A stretch of DNA of 64,000 bases. It comes from Knufia peltigerae. Taxonomy: Eukaryota > Ascomycota > Eurotiomycetes > Chaetothyriales > Trichomeriaceae. The translations under genes were made by a program, and so were the position numbers. The stretch lies in NCBI GenBank assembly GCA_030247855.1, contig JAPDRN010000124.1, positions 31,590-95,589 of the forward strand, in the 5' to 3' direction. Numbering within the stretch: position 1 is the stretch's first letter; every line of letters begins with the position of its first letter. This document shows positions 31,523 through 43,655 of this stretch, one piece after another. The notes below the pieces were generated by a model that searched no databases, had not been told where the DNA came from, and was given only the letters and a program-made list of their open reading frames with translations.

Positions 31523-32554
31523 CTAAAACAGAGCCATTCCGTGTGCAGTCGTCTGGAATTTGTTCTCCTTCTTCGCCACCACATCGACATCAATTGTCCT
31601 CAGCTTCTTCACGTGTTCCAGATCGATCACATCTATTGTGCCACCTTTTGCGGCAGCCACGAACCCCAACCTCCCATCACTACTGGCGCGCATCGTCAAT
31701 GGCATGATGCCTGACTCTACTTCACCCAGCAGAGTCTCGAGTTTTGCATCAAAGACGGAAACCTTCCCATTGATGGGAATGCGCTTGGCTTCGTCGAAAC
31801 GATACTGCGCGACCATCACGACACCCGTGGGTGCCACGTGCACAGAGGCTGGTCCGTAGCCCTTTTCCAAGGGAACGGTCTTGACAATGTGTTCTGTCGT
31901 CAGGTCGATGGCCAGAATAGCCGGGTCGGATGGTAAAGTCCCGAACCGTAGGCTGGGCGTGGGGAACAGGAGATACTGACCACAGCTGGAAAGGTCTGGC
32001 TGTTCTGTGCCGCCGGGCACGTCGATTTTGCCTATCATGCGGGCTTCCTCAAGGTCGAGGATCGAGATGAATGGCGCAGTCTTGTTGCAGGTATACGCTC
32101 GTTTGCCGTCTGGTGTCATGACGAACCAGTGTACTTCGAAGAGGCACTCAATGCGTTTGGTGACCTTGTGGGTCTTCAAATCGATAGCAATCAATCCTCC
32201 GCCCAATCCATCTGCGGCCGAGATCTTTTCGACGGTCACCCACAAAATGTCATGTTGTGTGTCAATCGCAAAGTCGTGCGGAGCTTCGGCGGGCGTCACG
32301 TCAATGATATCCATGAATTTCATTGTGACCAGATCGATGATACTGATTTCCCGCGAGTAGCTACTGTACAAGCCATACATTCCATCGCGATAAGTGTGGG
32401 AAGCGTAAAGAACATTGCGCTTCTTGTCGAGACATAGCTCGTGAGGTTCCGCTGGAAGACCGCCTAGATATCCTTTTCTGGTGTTTGAAGTCAAGTCGAA
32501 AAAGCTGATAGATTGCCCGGTACAGCTTAACACTGCTAAGGTGTTCTCCATCAT
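31523..32554 (-). CDS. Seven-bladed beta-propeller protein (YVTN/lactonase-like)
   Basis: A single-exon 343-residue protein, with the start at the first of two Met codons. Repeating units of about 45 residues have a hydrophobic core and ID-L endings: ISFFDLTSNTRKGYLGG, EISIIDLVTMKFMDIIDV, LIAIDLKTHKVTKRIE, ISILDLEEARMIGKIDV, ILAIDLTTEHIVKTV, VSVFDAKLETLLGEV and IDVIDLEHVKKLRTIDV. This is the YVTN/amine-dehydrogenase beta-chain-like pattern. Some relatives are lactonases or substrate-binding proteins; no catalytic residue can be named. It is divergent from the FAD monooxygenase and lies inside the accessory block. Confidence 0.8.
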   Translation of the reverse strand: MMENTLAVLSCTGQSISFFDLTSNTRKGYLGGLPAEPHELCLDKKRNVLYASHTYRDGMYGLYSSYSREISIIDLVTMKFMDIIDVTPAEAPHDFAIDTQHDILWVTVEKISAADGLGGGLIAIDLKTHKVTKRIECLFEVHWFVMTPDGKRAYTCNKTAPFISILDLEEARMIGKIDVPGGTEQPDLSSCGQYLLFPTPSLRFGTLPSDPAILAIDLTTEHIVKTVPLEKGYGPASVHVAPTGVVMVAQYRFDEAKRIPINGKVSVFDAKLETLLGEVESGIMPLTMRASSDGRLGFVAAAKGGTIDVIDLEHVKKLRTIDVDVVAKKENKFQTTAHGMALF

Positions 32555-33122
32555 GACTTGTGGTCAAGATATCTCTCAACAACGATAGAATAGGAGTTGA
32601 AGACGTATTGCGACATGCGACTGTGAGACCGAGGTCGAGGCGGTCTTTGTATCGCTTCGTAGGTGCAATAGAGTGCCTCGGATTCCGACAATGCGCGAGT
32701 CGATCCTTGTTACGTCTTTTCCAAATCCAACCCCTGAACGCCGTATGTAGCAGATCGTACATCCTCGGCGAACCTTAGTCGACCGCACGCGCCATACTCA
32801 TGCTGGTCTCCGGCTTTGTGGGGGAGAGCCGAAACAGGGAGCAAGGGATCGCTGACGATCGCTCTTGTCACTACGACTCGACCGAGAATGACTTCGGCCT
32901 CTGCTGGTGATCCTTGTACGAAGACCACATGGAACGTATGCTTGTCGGATCTCCCGTTTAGAAGTCATTTTGATGCCAGCTGCCTCTCATAGGTGGTGCT
33001 TGACGAACTTGAGGAAATGAGGCTAAAAAGCATCTTGCCCCTGCTGCTTGTCAAGCTGAAGAATTGATCATCGCTCTGTTTGTGTTCACCATCCCAAAGT
33101 CCTTTCTCTGAATTATTTCGAA
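32555..33122. other. Divergent promoter of the propeller and monooxygenase genes
   Basis: 0.57 kb, probably a shared regulatory region. No gene is supported; the frames crossing it on the minus strand overlap the propeller gene antisense or lack domains. Confidence 0.45.
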
Positions 33123-34894
33123 ATGGATAGAGCTGGGAAATCGACCTCTCAAAACCCGTGCCTCAATATTGGTATTATCGGAGCTGGTCTCGCCGGACTT
33201 GCTGCTGCAACCGGGCTGGCTCGGGCGGGTCACAACATTGAGGTAACAATTCAGTCGAATGAAGTGTCACCCCTTCTAATGTGATGCAACAGATCTTCGA
33301 AAAATCAGAATTCTCGAGCGAGGTAGGGGCTGCAATCAACGTGTGTCCCAATGCTGGTAGGATTTTGTCTAGATGGGGATTCAATTTCCAGCGTTGGCAA
33401 CCTTGTGTGGCTCAGGAGGTACGTAAGCGATGTTCAGCATCGTTTAATCAGTGTGGGAAGGCAACCTCATTAATCCGGCTACTCCTCAGACACAGGTGAT
33501 AGATGCCACAACCGGGAAGATCACAGTGCGAGTGCCGTACACTGACTTGAAGGAGCGATTTGGCCATCCATATTATTTATACCACAGAGTTGATCTGCAT
33601 AATGGACTGAGAGAATTGACTTTGGAGACTAGGCAAGGCCATCCTCAGACCCAGTTGCGACTGTCATCTGAGGTCGTCGATATCGACTGCGAAAATGGGA
33701 TCTTGACGCTGAAGGATGGAAGTCAGATCACTAAGGATCTACTGGTGGTAGCTGATGGTGTGCATGTAAGTAGAGACATGACGCAGGGCCTTGTCATGCC
33801 TCACATGCCCGTAGAAGCTTCGACGCTGACGCCAATACCATGGCCAGTCACGATTTGTCAACCTCATCAATGGAAAGTCCGCAGACGCCGAAGCTACAGG
33901 AATGTGCTCGTACCGCTGGCTGATACCAAAGAGCAAACTCCTCGAGAACCCAGAGTCAAAGGAATTCGTAAGCAAGTATTGCGACGGTATCAGAATTGCA
34001 TATGCCTCGACCCATACACGTTTAGTATCGTATCCATGCAGGAGGTAATTTCGAACTCAGTACCCAGTTGAGACATTGTTGATGAACTGACGGATATGAA
34101 AAACAAGTGGAGAGTTATGGAACTTCAATGGCATACATCCAGAGAAGACTGGGCGTTTGGAAGTTGAGGGTGTGTTCGGTTATGATAGCAAAAGCTACGG
34201 AAGTCGCTGACTCGAACAGATTGGGATGCGAGAGGCTCGACGGAGGACCTTGTCAACACCTACCGAGACTTCGGGCCACAGATACTGGAAGTCTGCAAGT
34301 GAGTAGCGATCATAAGGGGAGAGAAAGCATTGTTTCTTACAATGCGTGATGATGCACAGGCAGGCAGAAAATTTGAAACTCTGGAAGTTGATGTTCCGGT
34401 CGCCACTGGATACTTGGATTCGGGGGAAAGCTGTACTGATAGGTGATGCGGCGCATCCAATGCTACCTCGTACGTTGCAATGACTTTGCCGGTTTTTATG
34501 GTTCTTAACCTAGCCTGGTAGACCAAGGCCAAGGTGGCGCTCAAGGTATTGAAGACGGTGCAGCTTTGGGAATCATCTTTGCGAATGTCACCTCCAAAGA
34601 TGACATCCCCAGGCTCTTGGGGCTCTTCCAAGAGGTTCGACATGATAGAGCCGCTGCCATTCAATGCCTATCCAACGTTGGCTACGACGAAGCTGGCACA
34701 GTTGGGAAGCTTCTTGAGCAGTATATTCAAGGGCCAGTGCCCAGTAAGTCACTGAGGAGATATCTTGCATTCTGACTGCTGACATCCGTTCAGAAACGTT
34801 CGACGAGATTCATCAGTTCAATTATGGCCACGATGTGATGCTGGAGGCTGAAGCTGCAGTGATTAAGAGTGGATTGAGACGGGAAAGCTATTAG
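33123..34894 (+). CDS. FAD-dependent monooxygenase (salicylate hydroxylase-like)
   Basis: About nine exons with short introns restore one frame. Boundaries include 33123-33242, 33293-33424, 33454-33764 and 33848 onward. The Rossmann GxGxxG is IGIIGAGLAGLAAATGLARAGHNIE. A DGVHSR motif forms across the 33764/33848 junction. The second FAD motif is GKAVLIGDAAHPMLPHQGQGGAQGIEDG. Together they define group A flavoprotein aromatic hydroxylases. The C-terminus (KTFDEIHQFNYGHDVMLEAEAAVIKSG) matches the salicylate-hydroxylase-like fungal family. It would hydroxylate an aromatic ring with NAD(P)H and O2. The position next to the propeller gene and the CocE hydrolase supports an aromatic degradation role, which is inference. 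Confidence 0.85.
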
Positions 34895-35696
34895 ATTAGA
34901 CTGGCAGTGACAGGAATCGAGGATCGCGCACAGGTAGAATCGTACTTTGCCACTCAAAGACCTCTCCCTTTCGATGAGAGTGGTTGCTGTACTTTGGCCT
35001 GGTCCATGGTCTTACTCCTGTAGTTACTCCTGTAGTAGAGCGGCGCTTGAATAGAGTCGTCGAGTGCTAAAGTACAAGTATGTTATCTTTACGGAGTACA
35101 AAAGATCAGAAAGTCAGACGCATCCGAGGTGGAAAATGTGAGGGTGAGATCACATGCAAGATAAGATTAGATGTCCAAAAATCACGTGCAACTAAACAAC
35201 TCCTATCACGTGCTCTCCACTTCTGCCTCTGTGTCGGTTGTTGTGATTCATCACAAAGATGACGTTGGAATGACACGAAAGGTGGGCTCCCTCTAGTTTC
35301 CTCTAGTTCCCCTGTCCTCCGTAGATGGTCTCGAGTGGCCTGAATTGATCGAATGGGATCCAAGACTGCGCCACCATCCTCAATATCTCCAGCTGGCATG
35401 GTCAACTGGGCACCAAAATCTAGAAACCCAACAAGGTTGGAGGACCAAGCTCGATCATTACCATTTCATTTCTCCAGCTATCAAAATTATCCATTGATTC
35501 TTCTTGAATTGCTACCCGACACTGTCTCCCTTGATGCTATATCCAACACTTCGATTTACTTGCGCAATGGGGGACTACGTCGCTGCTCCTCCTCTATCAG
35601 CTGGTCGATAGCATTTCAAGCCACTTGCCACACCTTTCCACCGCGCCCGCATCACCGTCGCATCGAGTCTCGAGCCCTCGCGATATAGTCGCCGAT
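34895..35696. other. Intergenic region
   Basis: 0.8 kb promoter region of the large disordered protein. It carries TACGGAGTAC at 35090-35099. The run CACGTG at about 35204 is an E-box-like palindrome. No gene is supported. Confidence 0.45.
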
Positions 35697-38600
35697 ATGA
35701 GTATCTTTCACCGACGAAGCAGGTCTGCGTCGGCCTCGGTATGTGTAGCTCTACCTTCACCCTGCTGTCTTCGTTTTCAATGTGCTGACGTATAATCCCA
35801 GCGGCCCCAGGCTCCTGCGTCCGCATCTGCCCATATGGCTGCGACTCAGGCCTTCCTGGCGAACAGAGCATCTCAGTCTCGGGATAATCTGTCAGCTTCC
35901 GCTGCAGCAACTGCTCTCAGGACTATGTCGCCTGCCCCTACCCCCGTCGACCAGGTCCAGACCAAGCGCATGATTCAAAGGCAAGCTTCTCTTTCTCAAC
36001 TTTCTTCTGGATCCGGTCGGGGAAGATCAAGAGGCGGTCTACAAAGACAACACAGTTATGGTTCCATGACTGAGAGGACATTTAGAACTCCCTCGCCGTC
36101 ACCTTCGAGACAGCCTTCGCGTCCGGAGGCTATCCAGGCACCACCTTTGCCGTCAATCCCACAACAATATGCCACTGCTCCAACGGCATCTGGGAAAAAG
36201 AAAAAACGTGCATCCAGCCAGGGTGCTCCTCCGCCGCGAGTATTGTCGCCGCCACCAACACAGCAGACCAACCGAGGACAGAGTCTGGATCGTTTCGGCA
36301 ATGCCCAACCCGCAGTAGCGAGCCCAGCAAGCCAGTCGAACAATGTCTTACCACAGGTGCCTGAGCTTGAGCGAACGGATAGCCGCAATTCCATCAATTT
36401 CTCCCGACCTTTATCACCACGACCGCAATCTCCCCTTCCACAGCTACCTCTAGCAAATGGTGACAGGGTTACGATGAAACCTAGTTCTCAGCCAATTTCG
36501 CCGGCGCAAGCTGAAGAGATCCAGTATGATCTTACACAGACGGCAAATCAGCCAGTCAAGAAGAAGAAAAAGAAGGTTGCGCCCGCAGCGTCTGAAGGCA
36601 GTCACCTACACGGCGGGACGATGGCCAGCAAACCTGTGGTACACCCTCTGGAACCTGCTTCTGAACCAGCATCACAGCCACAAGCCCCGGTTGGCGACGA
36701 AGGACAGCCCCGGGTTAGAAGGCGGAAGAAGAAGGCAGCTTTATCCGGTCAAGACACACATTTCCCACCTTCCGACACCTCATCAAGAACGGATTCGGAT
36801 TCGGATTCAAATGCTGAAAGGGCTAGAGAAAGACGAGCACAAAGAGCCTCTGGGACACTGGCCAAACAGCCTTCTATAGTAAGGGAGGACTGGGAAGGTG
36901 AACAAGAAGAGGAAAGTGGTGGAGTGAAACCTGCACAGGTTCAGCCAACAATCGAGCAAGACTTCGCTGCTAGTCAAGACTTCATACCGGCACAGAGTAG
37001 GCGAGCATATAACACGGCGAATGTGTCGAGAAAGATTGAAGAGCCAGCTGCACCCGCAAAAGGAACTACCCAAACAGTCCCAGCAGGATCTCAAGCTCTC
37101 AATCCACCAAAGCAGTCCACCCCCGAGGTTTCGAACAACCTGCAGCTCACGGAACCTCGTCCACCAAGGGAAAATTCTCTCAGTCCTTCTAGGTCCACCA
37201 GGTTTTCTGATAGACTATCTTCCGACCTTGCAGCTGGACGAAAACACGAACCACTCCCGCGGTCTGTCTCCCCAGCGAAATCCGCCCTCAAGCACCATTC
37301 ACCTAGCCCAGGAGACTCTTCCCAACGTGTTCGTGGTTCTAGCGTGACCCCGAGCGAATCTTCGGATTTGTCCAGCGCTTCAGTGGATGGTGGTCCCAAA
37401 CGGAAAAAGTCTGTCCGGGTTAGCTTCGACGCACAGCCCGAGATTGTAGGCACGTCGGATGGTGTTCAGAGTACAGAGAGTCCGAACAAGGAGAAGAAAT
37501 CCTGGCTCGGTCTAGGAAAGGCCAAGCCAACGCTCAATACTATCCCTTCCAATGACGACATGGAGGAGCTCATGAAACCAAGGCCTCAATTGCCTTCGTT
37601 CGGCAGTGTCAGGGGTCAGAAATTCCGCGACGCAAGTGAGGGGAGTATTTCTCAAAATTTATCGAAGTCTCCCCCATCGTCCATATCTGCTTCGACAAGC
37701 AGCCAGTCGCAATCTACTGCGTCGTCTGTGAATACTTATCCTTCGACGGGAGTCTCGAGCGATTTTGCCGTTGGCGCGATTCTAGCACAAGACATGCAGC
37801 ACAAGGCGAGTCATGGATCAAATGAGCCACTGCCTCCTGAGGTCACCTCGGTACATGGTACCGTCTCGTTCTCTGACTCCGAAAGCGACACATCTGAAAG
37901 GGAAGAAGCACCACAAGCTCCCAGCAGGATGAAGGCAGAGTCAACCGCGCCCACAGCTGTCTCGTCAAAGCCTGCGACTATCAACCAGCAAGTCACACAA
38001 CCTGAGCTTGTTGGACAAGTAGATTCACCAGTCGAATTGCCAGTTGTGTCTGTCTCACCTCCCACTCCCAAGCCCGAGGATCAATGGGAGGTTGAATTAC
38101 CAGGAGGCTTTCCGGTGTCCCATGAAGCTCTCGCCCAACTCGGTGAATCTCAGAAGGAATCCAAAGAGCCTGGGGCAGAACCAGGTGATACTACGGAAAG
38201 CGAATCAGATAATGAGAGTATTTACAGCGATGCTGCAGAAGACCCTGCTGAACTTGATGGAACGGGATTCGGCTCCATCGATGCTATTGTTGACAGCCCG
38301 ATGGCAACATCTGCACCAACAGGCATCGCTTCTCCGCCTGAAAGTCCACTCGCGCATGTTCCAGTGTCACGACCCCAACCGGTCTCAGTAGGCTCTTGGG
38401 AGCAGACTCAGGCACGATGGCGCGACCTTGCAGAGCAATCGAGAAGAGCGCCTGCGCCAGTCTCATCACAGCCAATTTCAGCGGATCAGGCCGAACTTCC
38501 AGTCAAAACATCCACAGATATAGCCTCACCAAGTCAGGCGGCACCTGTGCAGCAAAGTCTACCCGCTCAGCAGAAACCTTCCAAACCGAGGCCGAAGAAG

Positions 38601-40088
38601 ACACCTGCCGCTATAGCTGCTAGAGCCTCTGTTCCAGGCACCGCCGTTGCTGTAAAGCAACCAGTGGATTCCCCACGACGCAAGAAGAATCAGCCTTCCG
38701 CCTACCCAAACGTTGCCTCAGCTCAACCCGGTGCACCTCCTGGGCCGGCTTCGCATTTCCGACATTCCATGAGAGCGGCTTCTCCAGTTGACACTGAGCT
38801 GACGATGCGCAGATCTATGCGGAATCGCAACTCTATGCCGGCTCCTGCACCCGTCTCCCAGCAACAGCGACCATCAACTGCTCCTTCGCACGCCTCCACG
38901 CAGCCGAGAGCAGCTCTACAAAAGAAGCACATCCCTCCTGCCTCCCTGTCGACTTCTGCTGCAGCAACTGTGTCAGCACCACGAGCAGCACCCGTCCAAC
39001 CTACGAGTACGAATGACAGTGACTCAGAAAGTTCATTTAGGAAAGCTCGCAGAAGTAAGTCCACAGCGGGTGGCAAGTATACGATGCGTCGCAGCATGAG
39101 AGGTGCTTCAGATGCTACCTTACGCGATGATGGGCGTAACGGAGTCCGATCAGTCTCACCAGTGGGCCGACGGCCCTTCTCTTCGGGTGGTGGGCAGCAC
39201 ACAATGCGTGCTTCAATGAGAGGATCCGTTGACAGCTCGGTTCCCACCCTACGCGGGTCGACTGAAGCAAAAAGATCATCTTCTTTATTTGGACGACGAC
39301 AAGAAAGCGTTCCTCCGGTGCCTCAAGCAACCATGGCGAAGCATCGCTCTCGATTCTCGGTTGACTCCGACGATGAGGACGACCGTCCCAAACCTGGGAA
39401 GTGGCTGTCACGATTCGCTGCCGATAGTGACGACGAAGATGACTTGACTCCTGTTCGTGGAATACCGCGGCGAGCTGGAGACAACGATTCGACCGACCTA
39501 GAAGACAGCTCAGACGAAGAGAGACCAAAGACCCCCATTCAACCAGCCAGGCTTCAGATCCCTCAGAACGTCATGTCGCCTGCGAGGAGTGAAGCAATAT
39601 CACCTAATACCGAGAAGAAACGAGGCCTATTTGGACGACTGCGAGGCAAGAAGCAGAAGGAGGAAGCGCCATCTCCCATTGTCGAATCACCACAAATGCC
39701 TACCTCGAGCGATCTTTCGAAGCCGGCGAATCTCGGCTTCTCATCCAAAGCAGAACGAGATCGAATGATTGAGCAAACTCGAGCCCGATTGGAAGCTGCT
39801 CAGTCACCGTCGCAACCGGCACATCAGACGCACCACAAACTCCAACGACGTCAGGGGCCTCAACGGATTATGAGTGACTCGTGGCCTCTCCCTCCGAAGA
39901 TTCCAGAGAACGAGGAAAATATGGACATTCGACCTAACACAGCCGACGGGCCGCCAATGCGTAACGGGTCGACACGGCTTAACCGAGGCAGTATGCGAAC
40001 ACAAGAGGTCCCCCTGGAGCCGATTGGGCGAGGTGGGAAAAAGAAAAGATTCCCTATGTTGCGAAAAGCCTTTGGGCTGAAAGATTGA
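35697..40088 (+). CDS. Large disordered Ser/Pro-rich protein, possibly SEG-like (eisosome)
   Basis: Two exons (35697-35738 and 35802-40088) give 1442 residues. The short first exon encodes MSIFHRRSRSASAS and splices in frame to RPQAPASASAHMAATQAF. Almost the whole protein is low complexity (Ser, Pro, Gln, Lys) with KKKKKK-type basic patches and phosphosite-like SP/TP motifs. Short repeats of the form T-MR-SMR recur: TMRRSMRNRNS, TMRRSMRGASD, TMRASMRGSVD. Another repeat is RFSVDSDDEDD/RFAADSDDEDD. The basic C-terminus ends GGKKKRFPMLRKAFGLKD. The N-terminal ALRTMSPAPTPVDQVQTKRM and the C-terminal helix recall fungal eisosome SEG proteins, a membrane-domain scaffold. That identification is from memory and uncertain. 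Confidence 0.8.
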
Positions 40089-41317
40089 GAGTGGTGGCTG
40101 CCCAAATCTAAGCCACCATTTCGCAATAGAATACACACATGCCTCTACGGCACCGACTCCTGAGTTTTGTTTCCTTGTGTGCGTTTTTTCTATATCTACG
40201 TTATTTGATTGGATCAAGCATGATATGTATGATGGGACAAAGGAGGCCGAGCAATCTGGAATGGGCAGGGTTTTCGCAAAAATGGTGCTTGATCGTAAGC
40301 TGATTTTGCGGAAGTACAGTACACATATGGAGGCAGATGTTCTTAGAAAACAGTGCTGCATAGTAAATATCTAATCAGTAATCATGTACGAGTAACAAAC
40401 AGTATACCAGAGGGTTCATATTTAGATACGAGCGTGACTTTGAACGTGTGTTCGTGTCCGCATTGAGGAGTGACTCCGTGGAGAAGCTCGCTATATTGAG
40501 GTATTTACTTACCCTACAGTCCTCCGTACATTCAGTGAGGCTCGGAGCACAGTGCTCCGTGTGGGTGGCCACTTTCCTGGTCTGTTCTTTACATCCAGTG
40601 GTTGTAAGTGCATTCTAACTCCTCTGGGACAATGGCGGGAAGACTATGATGGAAAGCTGAGTCACGTTCATGACTTGAGGTAATCGTAGGGGTCTGATGA
40701 TGATGATTAACAGAGGGTATGATCAGAACATGTGAAAAGGTGGGAATCTGAGGTAAGGATGAAGGTGGTATTCCGTATCAGTACCTGGAACTGAGCTGTC
40801 AAGAGGTCTCGACAGCGCATCAATTGATCAACTGATTGGTGTTCATTGATACAGAATAATAATGAGTGCCATTGGGAATATCTGTCCTCGACTGACTGCA
40901 TGGAGCGTTCTTGTGGATTGTGTTGAGACGCTCGATCCAAGCCGGTTAATTTCCAGGTCAACGGATTGACGGGTACTTTAGGTAGCAAATACGAGTCCTT
41001 GTCCTCCGTAAGGGCTTCGGAAGAACTGAGATGGTTAATCCGGATTTACCCTGGAGCGACGCCCCTCGCTGCTATTTTCCCCCACCACTTATCATCACTA
41101 CGGGCTTCCATTTGAGGGAGTTTCGCATTGTTTCTGCCCCGCCATATTCGTCACAGGCCTCTGGTTTCAAAAAAGCGCCATTTCTTTAAAAACACCGTCC
41201 GTCCCGTCTGCTCTTGCTGTACAATTTTTTCCCTTTTCATTAAAACACCTCTGCAAACCACCTTTACCAGATCCGTCCTTGCATCGGTTCAATACCAAAT
41301 ACCAGACCATAACCAAC
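40089..41317. other. Intergenic region, 5' flank of transaldolase
   Basis: 1.2 kb without a supported gene. The 150 bp before 41318 is rich in CTTTT/CCC tracts, in line with a strongly expressed housekeeping promoter. Confidence 0.5.
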
Positions 41318-42500
41318 ATGTCTTCCTCTCTCGATCAACTCAAAGCCTGTGGCACCGTATGTCCCTCAACTCCGCTCCGCTCCCTCCGGCTGAGCATCTC
41401 CGGATATAGCTAACATGCATGCCTTGCTTTCTAGACTGTCGTCTGCGATTCTGGTGATTTCCACACCATTGAGAAATACAAGCCTCAAGATGCCACCACG
41501 AACCCTTCTCTCATCCTCGCCGCCTCCAAGAAGCCCGAATACGCCAAGCTGATCGACCCGGCGGTCGAGTATGGCAAGAAGCACGTACGTTTCTGACCAC
41601 GTTCTGATGATGGGAGAAGCCAGAAAAGATTGACACTTCAATACAGGGCAAGACCGTTGACGAGCAGGTCGATGCCACTCTTGACCGACTCTTGGTCGAG
41701 TTTGGCAAGGAAATCTTGCAGATTGTCCCTGGCAAGGTCTCCACAGAAGTCGATGCTCGATTCTCCTTTGACACAAAGGCTTCCGTGGAGAAGGCTCGCC
41801 ACATCATCGAGGTAAGACCAGGCTTTCGTTGTGCTTCGAAATACGCATGTTCCGCGCTGACATGGGAATTGACCAGCTCTACAAATCCATCGGCATTGAC
41901 AAGTCTCGTGTCCTGATCAAGATTGCATCCACATGGGAAGGTATCAAGGCCGCGGAGATTCTACAAAAGGAAGGAATCAACTGCAACTTGACCCTCATGT
42001 TTTCTCTTGTCCAGGCCATCGCTGCCGCTGAAGCCGGAGCCTTCCTCATCTCCCCCTTCGTCGGCCGTATCCTTGATTGGTACAAGGCTGCCATGAAGAA
42101 GGATTTCCCTGCCAGCGAAGATCCAGGTGTCAAGAGCGTTCACTCCATCTTTAACTACTACAAGAAGTACGGCTACAACACCATCGTCATGGGTGCGTCC
42201 TTCCGAAACATCGGTGAGATCACCGAGTTGGCCGGTTGCGATTACTTGACCATCTCACCCAACCTTTTGGAGGATCTGTACAACTCGAAAGATGCCGTTC
42301 CTAAGAAGCTGGATGCCAAGGCTGCCAGCTCTCTGGACATCCAGAAGAAGAGCTACATCAGTGACGAAGCTACCTTCCGTTTCGACTTCAACGAGGAACA
42401 AATGGCTGTCGAAAAGCTCCGTGAGGGTATCAGCAAGTTCGCCGCCGATGCCGTCACGCTGAAGGGCATCCTGCGAGAAAAGATCGAGAAGAGCTCTTAA
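41318..42500 (+). CDS. TAL1: Transaldolase (pentose phosphate pathway)
   Basis: Exons 41318-41356, 41435-41584, 41647-41811 and 41877-42500 give 325 residues, a typical size. It interconverts sedoheptulose-7-P plus glyceraldehyde-3-P with erythrose-4-P plus fructose-6-P in the cytosol. Family motifs are present: the DATTNPSL signature (residues 31-38), the Schiff-base Lys in SRVLIKIASTWEG (about K133), NLTLMFSLVQA, ISPFVGRILDW and MGASFRNIGEI. It is an intact housekeeping gene with ordinary introns. Confidence 0.96.
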
Positions 42501-43655
42501 GGTTCTTGAGATTGTTAGCAGCTACCTATTTGGACCTGACATCAGATTGTGGATGTGTGTGTCGATTGGTTGGGTTTTTGAAGTGACGACCATTTCGTGG
42601 AAACGACTTTCTTTCACCAAGACACCCCGAAAAATTTCATACTAGGTACTCCGTATTAGATTGGGCATTTGGCATGACAAGTACGAAATTTGAATTGAAT
42701 CCAGCTACGAAGTACTTTGTATGGGATTCATTGAATATTGCTACGTATCCGTGTCGAGTACATATTTCATCAGGATTTGATTATAGCAATCCTCATGCTC
42801 ATGTTCTTCTTTGTTACTGTTACTTGGGCAAAGTCTTTTGCCACCATGTTCGTATCATGATGGATTTCGCAGTCTCATCTATCGCCTTACGATGCTTGTC
42901 CGGAGGACTTGCTCCGACTCGCATGGGAAAGTCGTCGGCAAACCTTCCTGATGTAATGTTTGCCACTAACGTGACATAATGGGGGACTAACATCAGGTAC
43001 CCTGGTATTTGACTCTGTACGGTCTACATATCCCACCTTATCCTCGTGAATCCAAAGTTATGAACCGAAATTCTTGTTAATCCAGAATAGAGCTTTGACG
43101 ACTAGGCAATGCTTCCTCCGTTGTTGTGGAGTACCGTGGACAAAACATATGTGACCAACCACAATACCGGAAAGATTGTTCGTCCGACTCGATCTCCGAC
43201 TTATCGGACTCAGATCACGAACATTCATCGTTGGCTACTGCAGTATCCACACGTGGTGAGTGGCATATTGGACCAATGTAGGCGTGGAAGAACTTGCCCT
43301 GGAGAATAGAGTAAGTGCGATATCGTACAACTGACCCCTGACAGACAAGGTGAGTCGGGAGAATTGGGAGCACCGTCGGGGCCCCTTGACTTTGCCTTTG
43401 CGAAATCACGTCGTCGAGAAACAACAAAGTACGGTGGATTTGTTCTTTTAGGCACAAGTATAAGAGTCGATGTTGAGACCACGGACATGGGTGAAGACAT
43501 ACACCACTACAGTACTTTACTTAACTCTGCTCTACTACCACTGACAGCAATACAATACAATACAACACAACACAACACAACACAACACAACACACCAACC
43601 GTCTACCAAGTTCCTCCCTGTCACGCGTAGATAGACACCAAAATTGAGAACGAAC
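42501..43655. other. Intergenic region, 5' flank of the NmrA-like gene
   Basis: 1.15 kb without a supported gene. It contains TACTCCGTA at 42647-42655. A microsatellite of AATAC then AACAC units lies at about 43550-43593, just before the start codon. Confidence 0.5.
43550..43593. repeat. (AATAC)/(AACAC)n microsatellite in the 5' leader of the NmrA-like gene
   Basis: Three AATAC-like units are followed by about seven AACAC units, 5-bp period, ending about 60 bp before the ATG at 43656. Confidence 0.9.
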
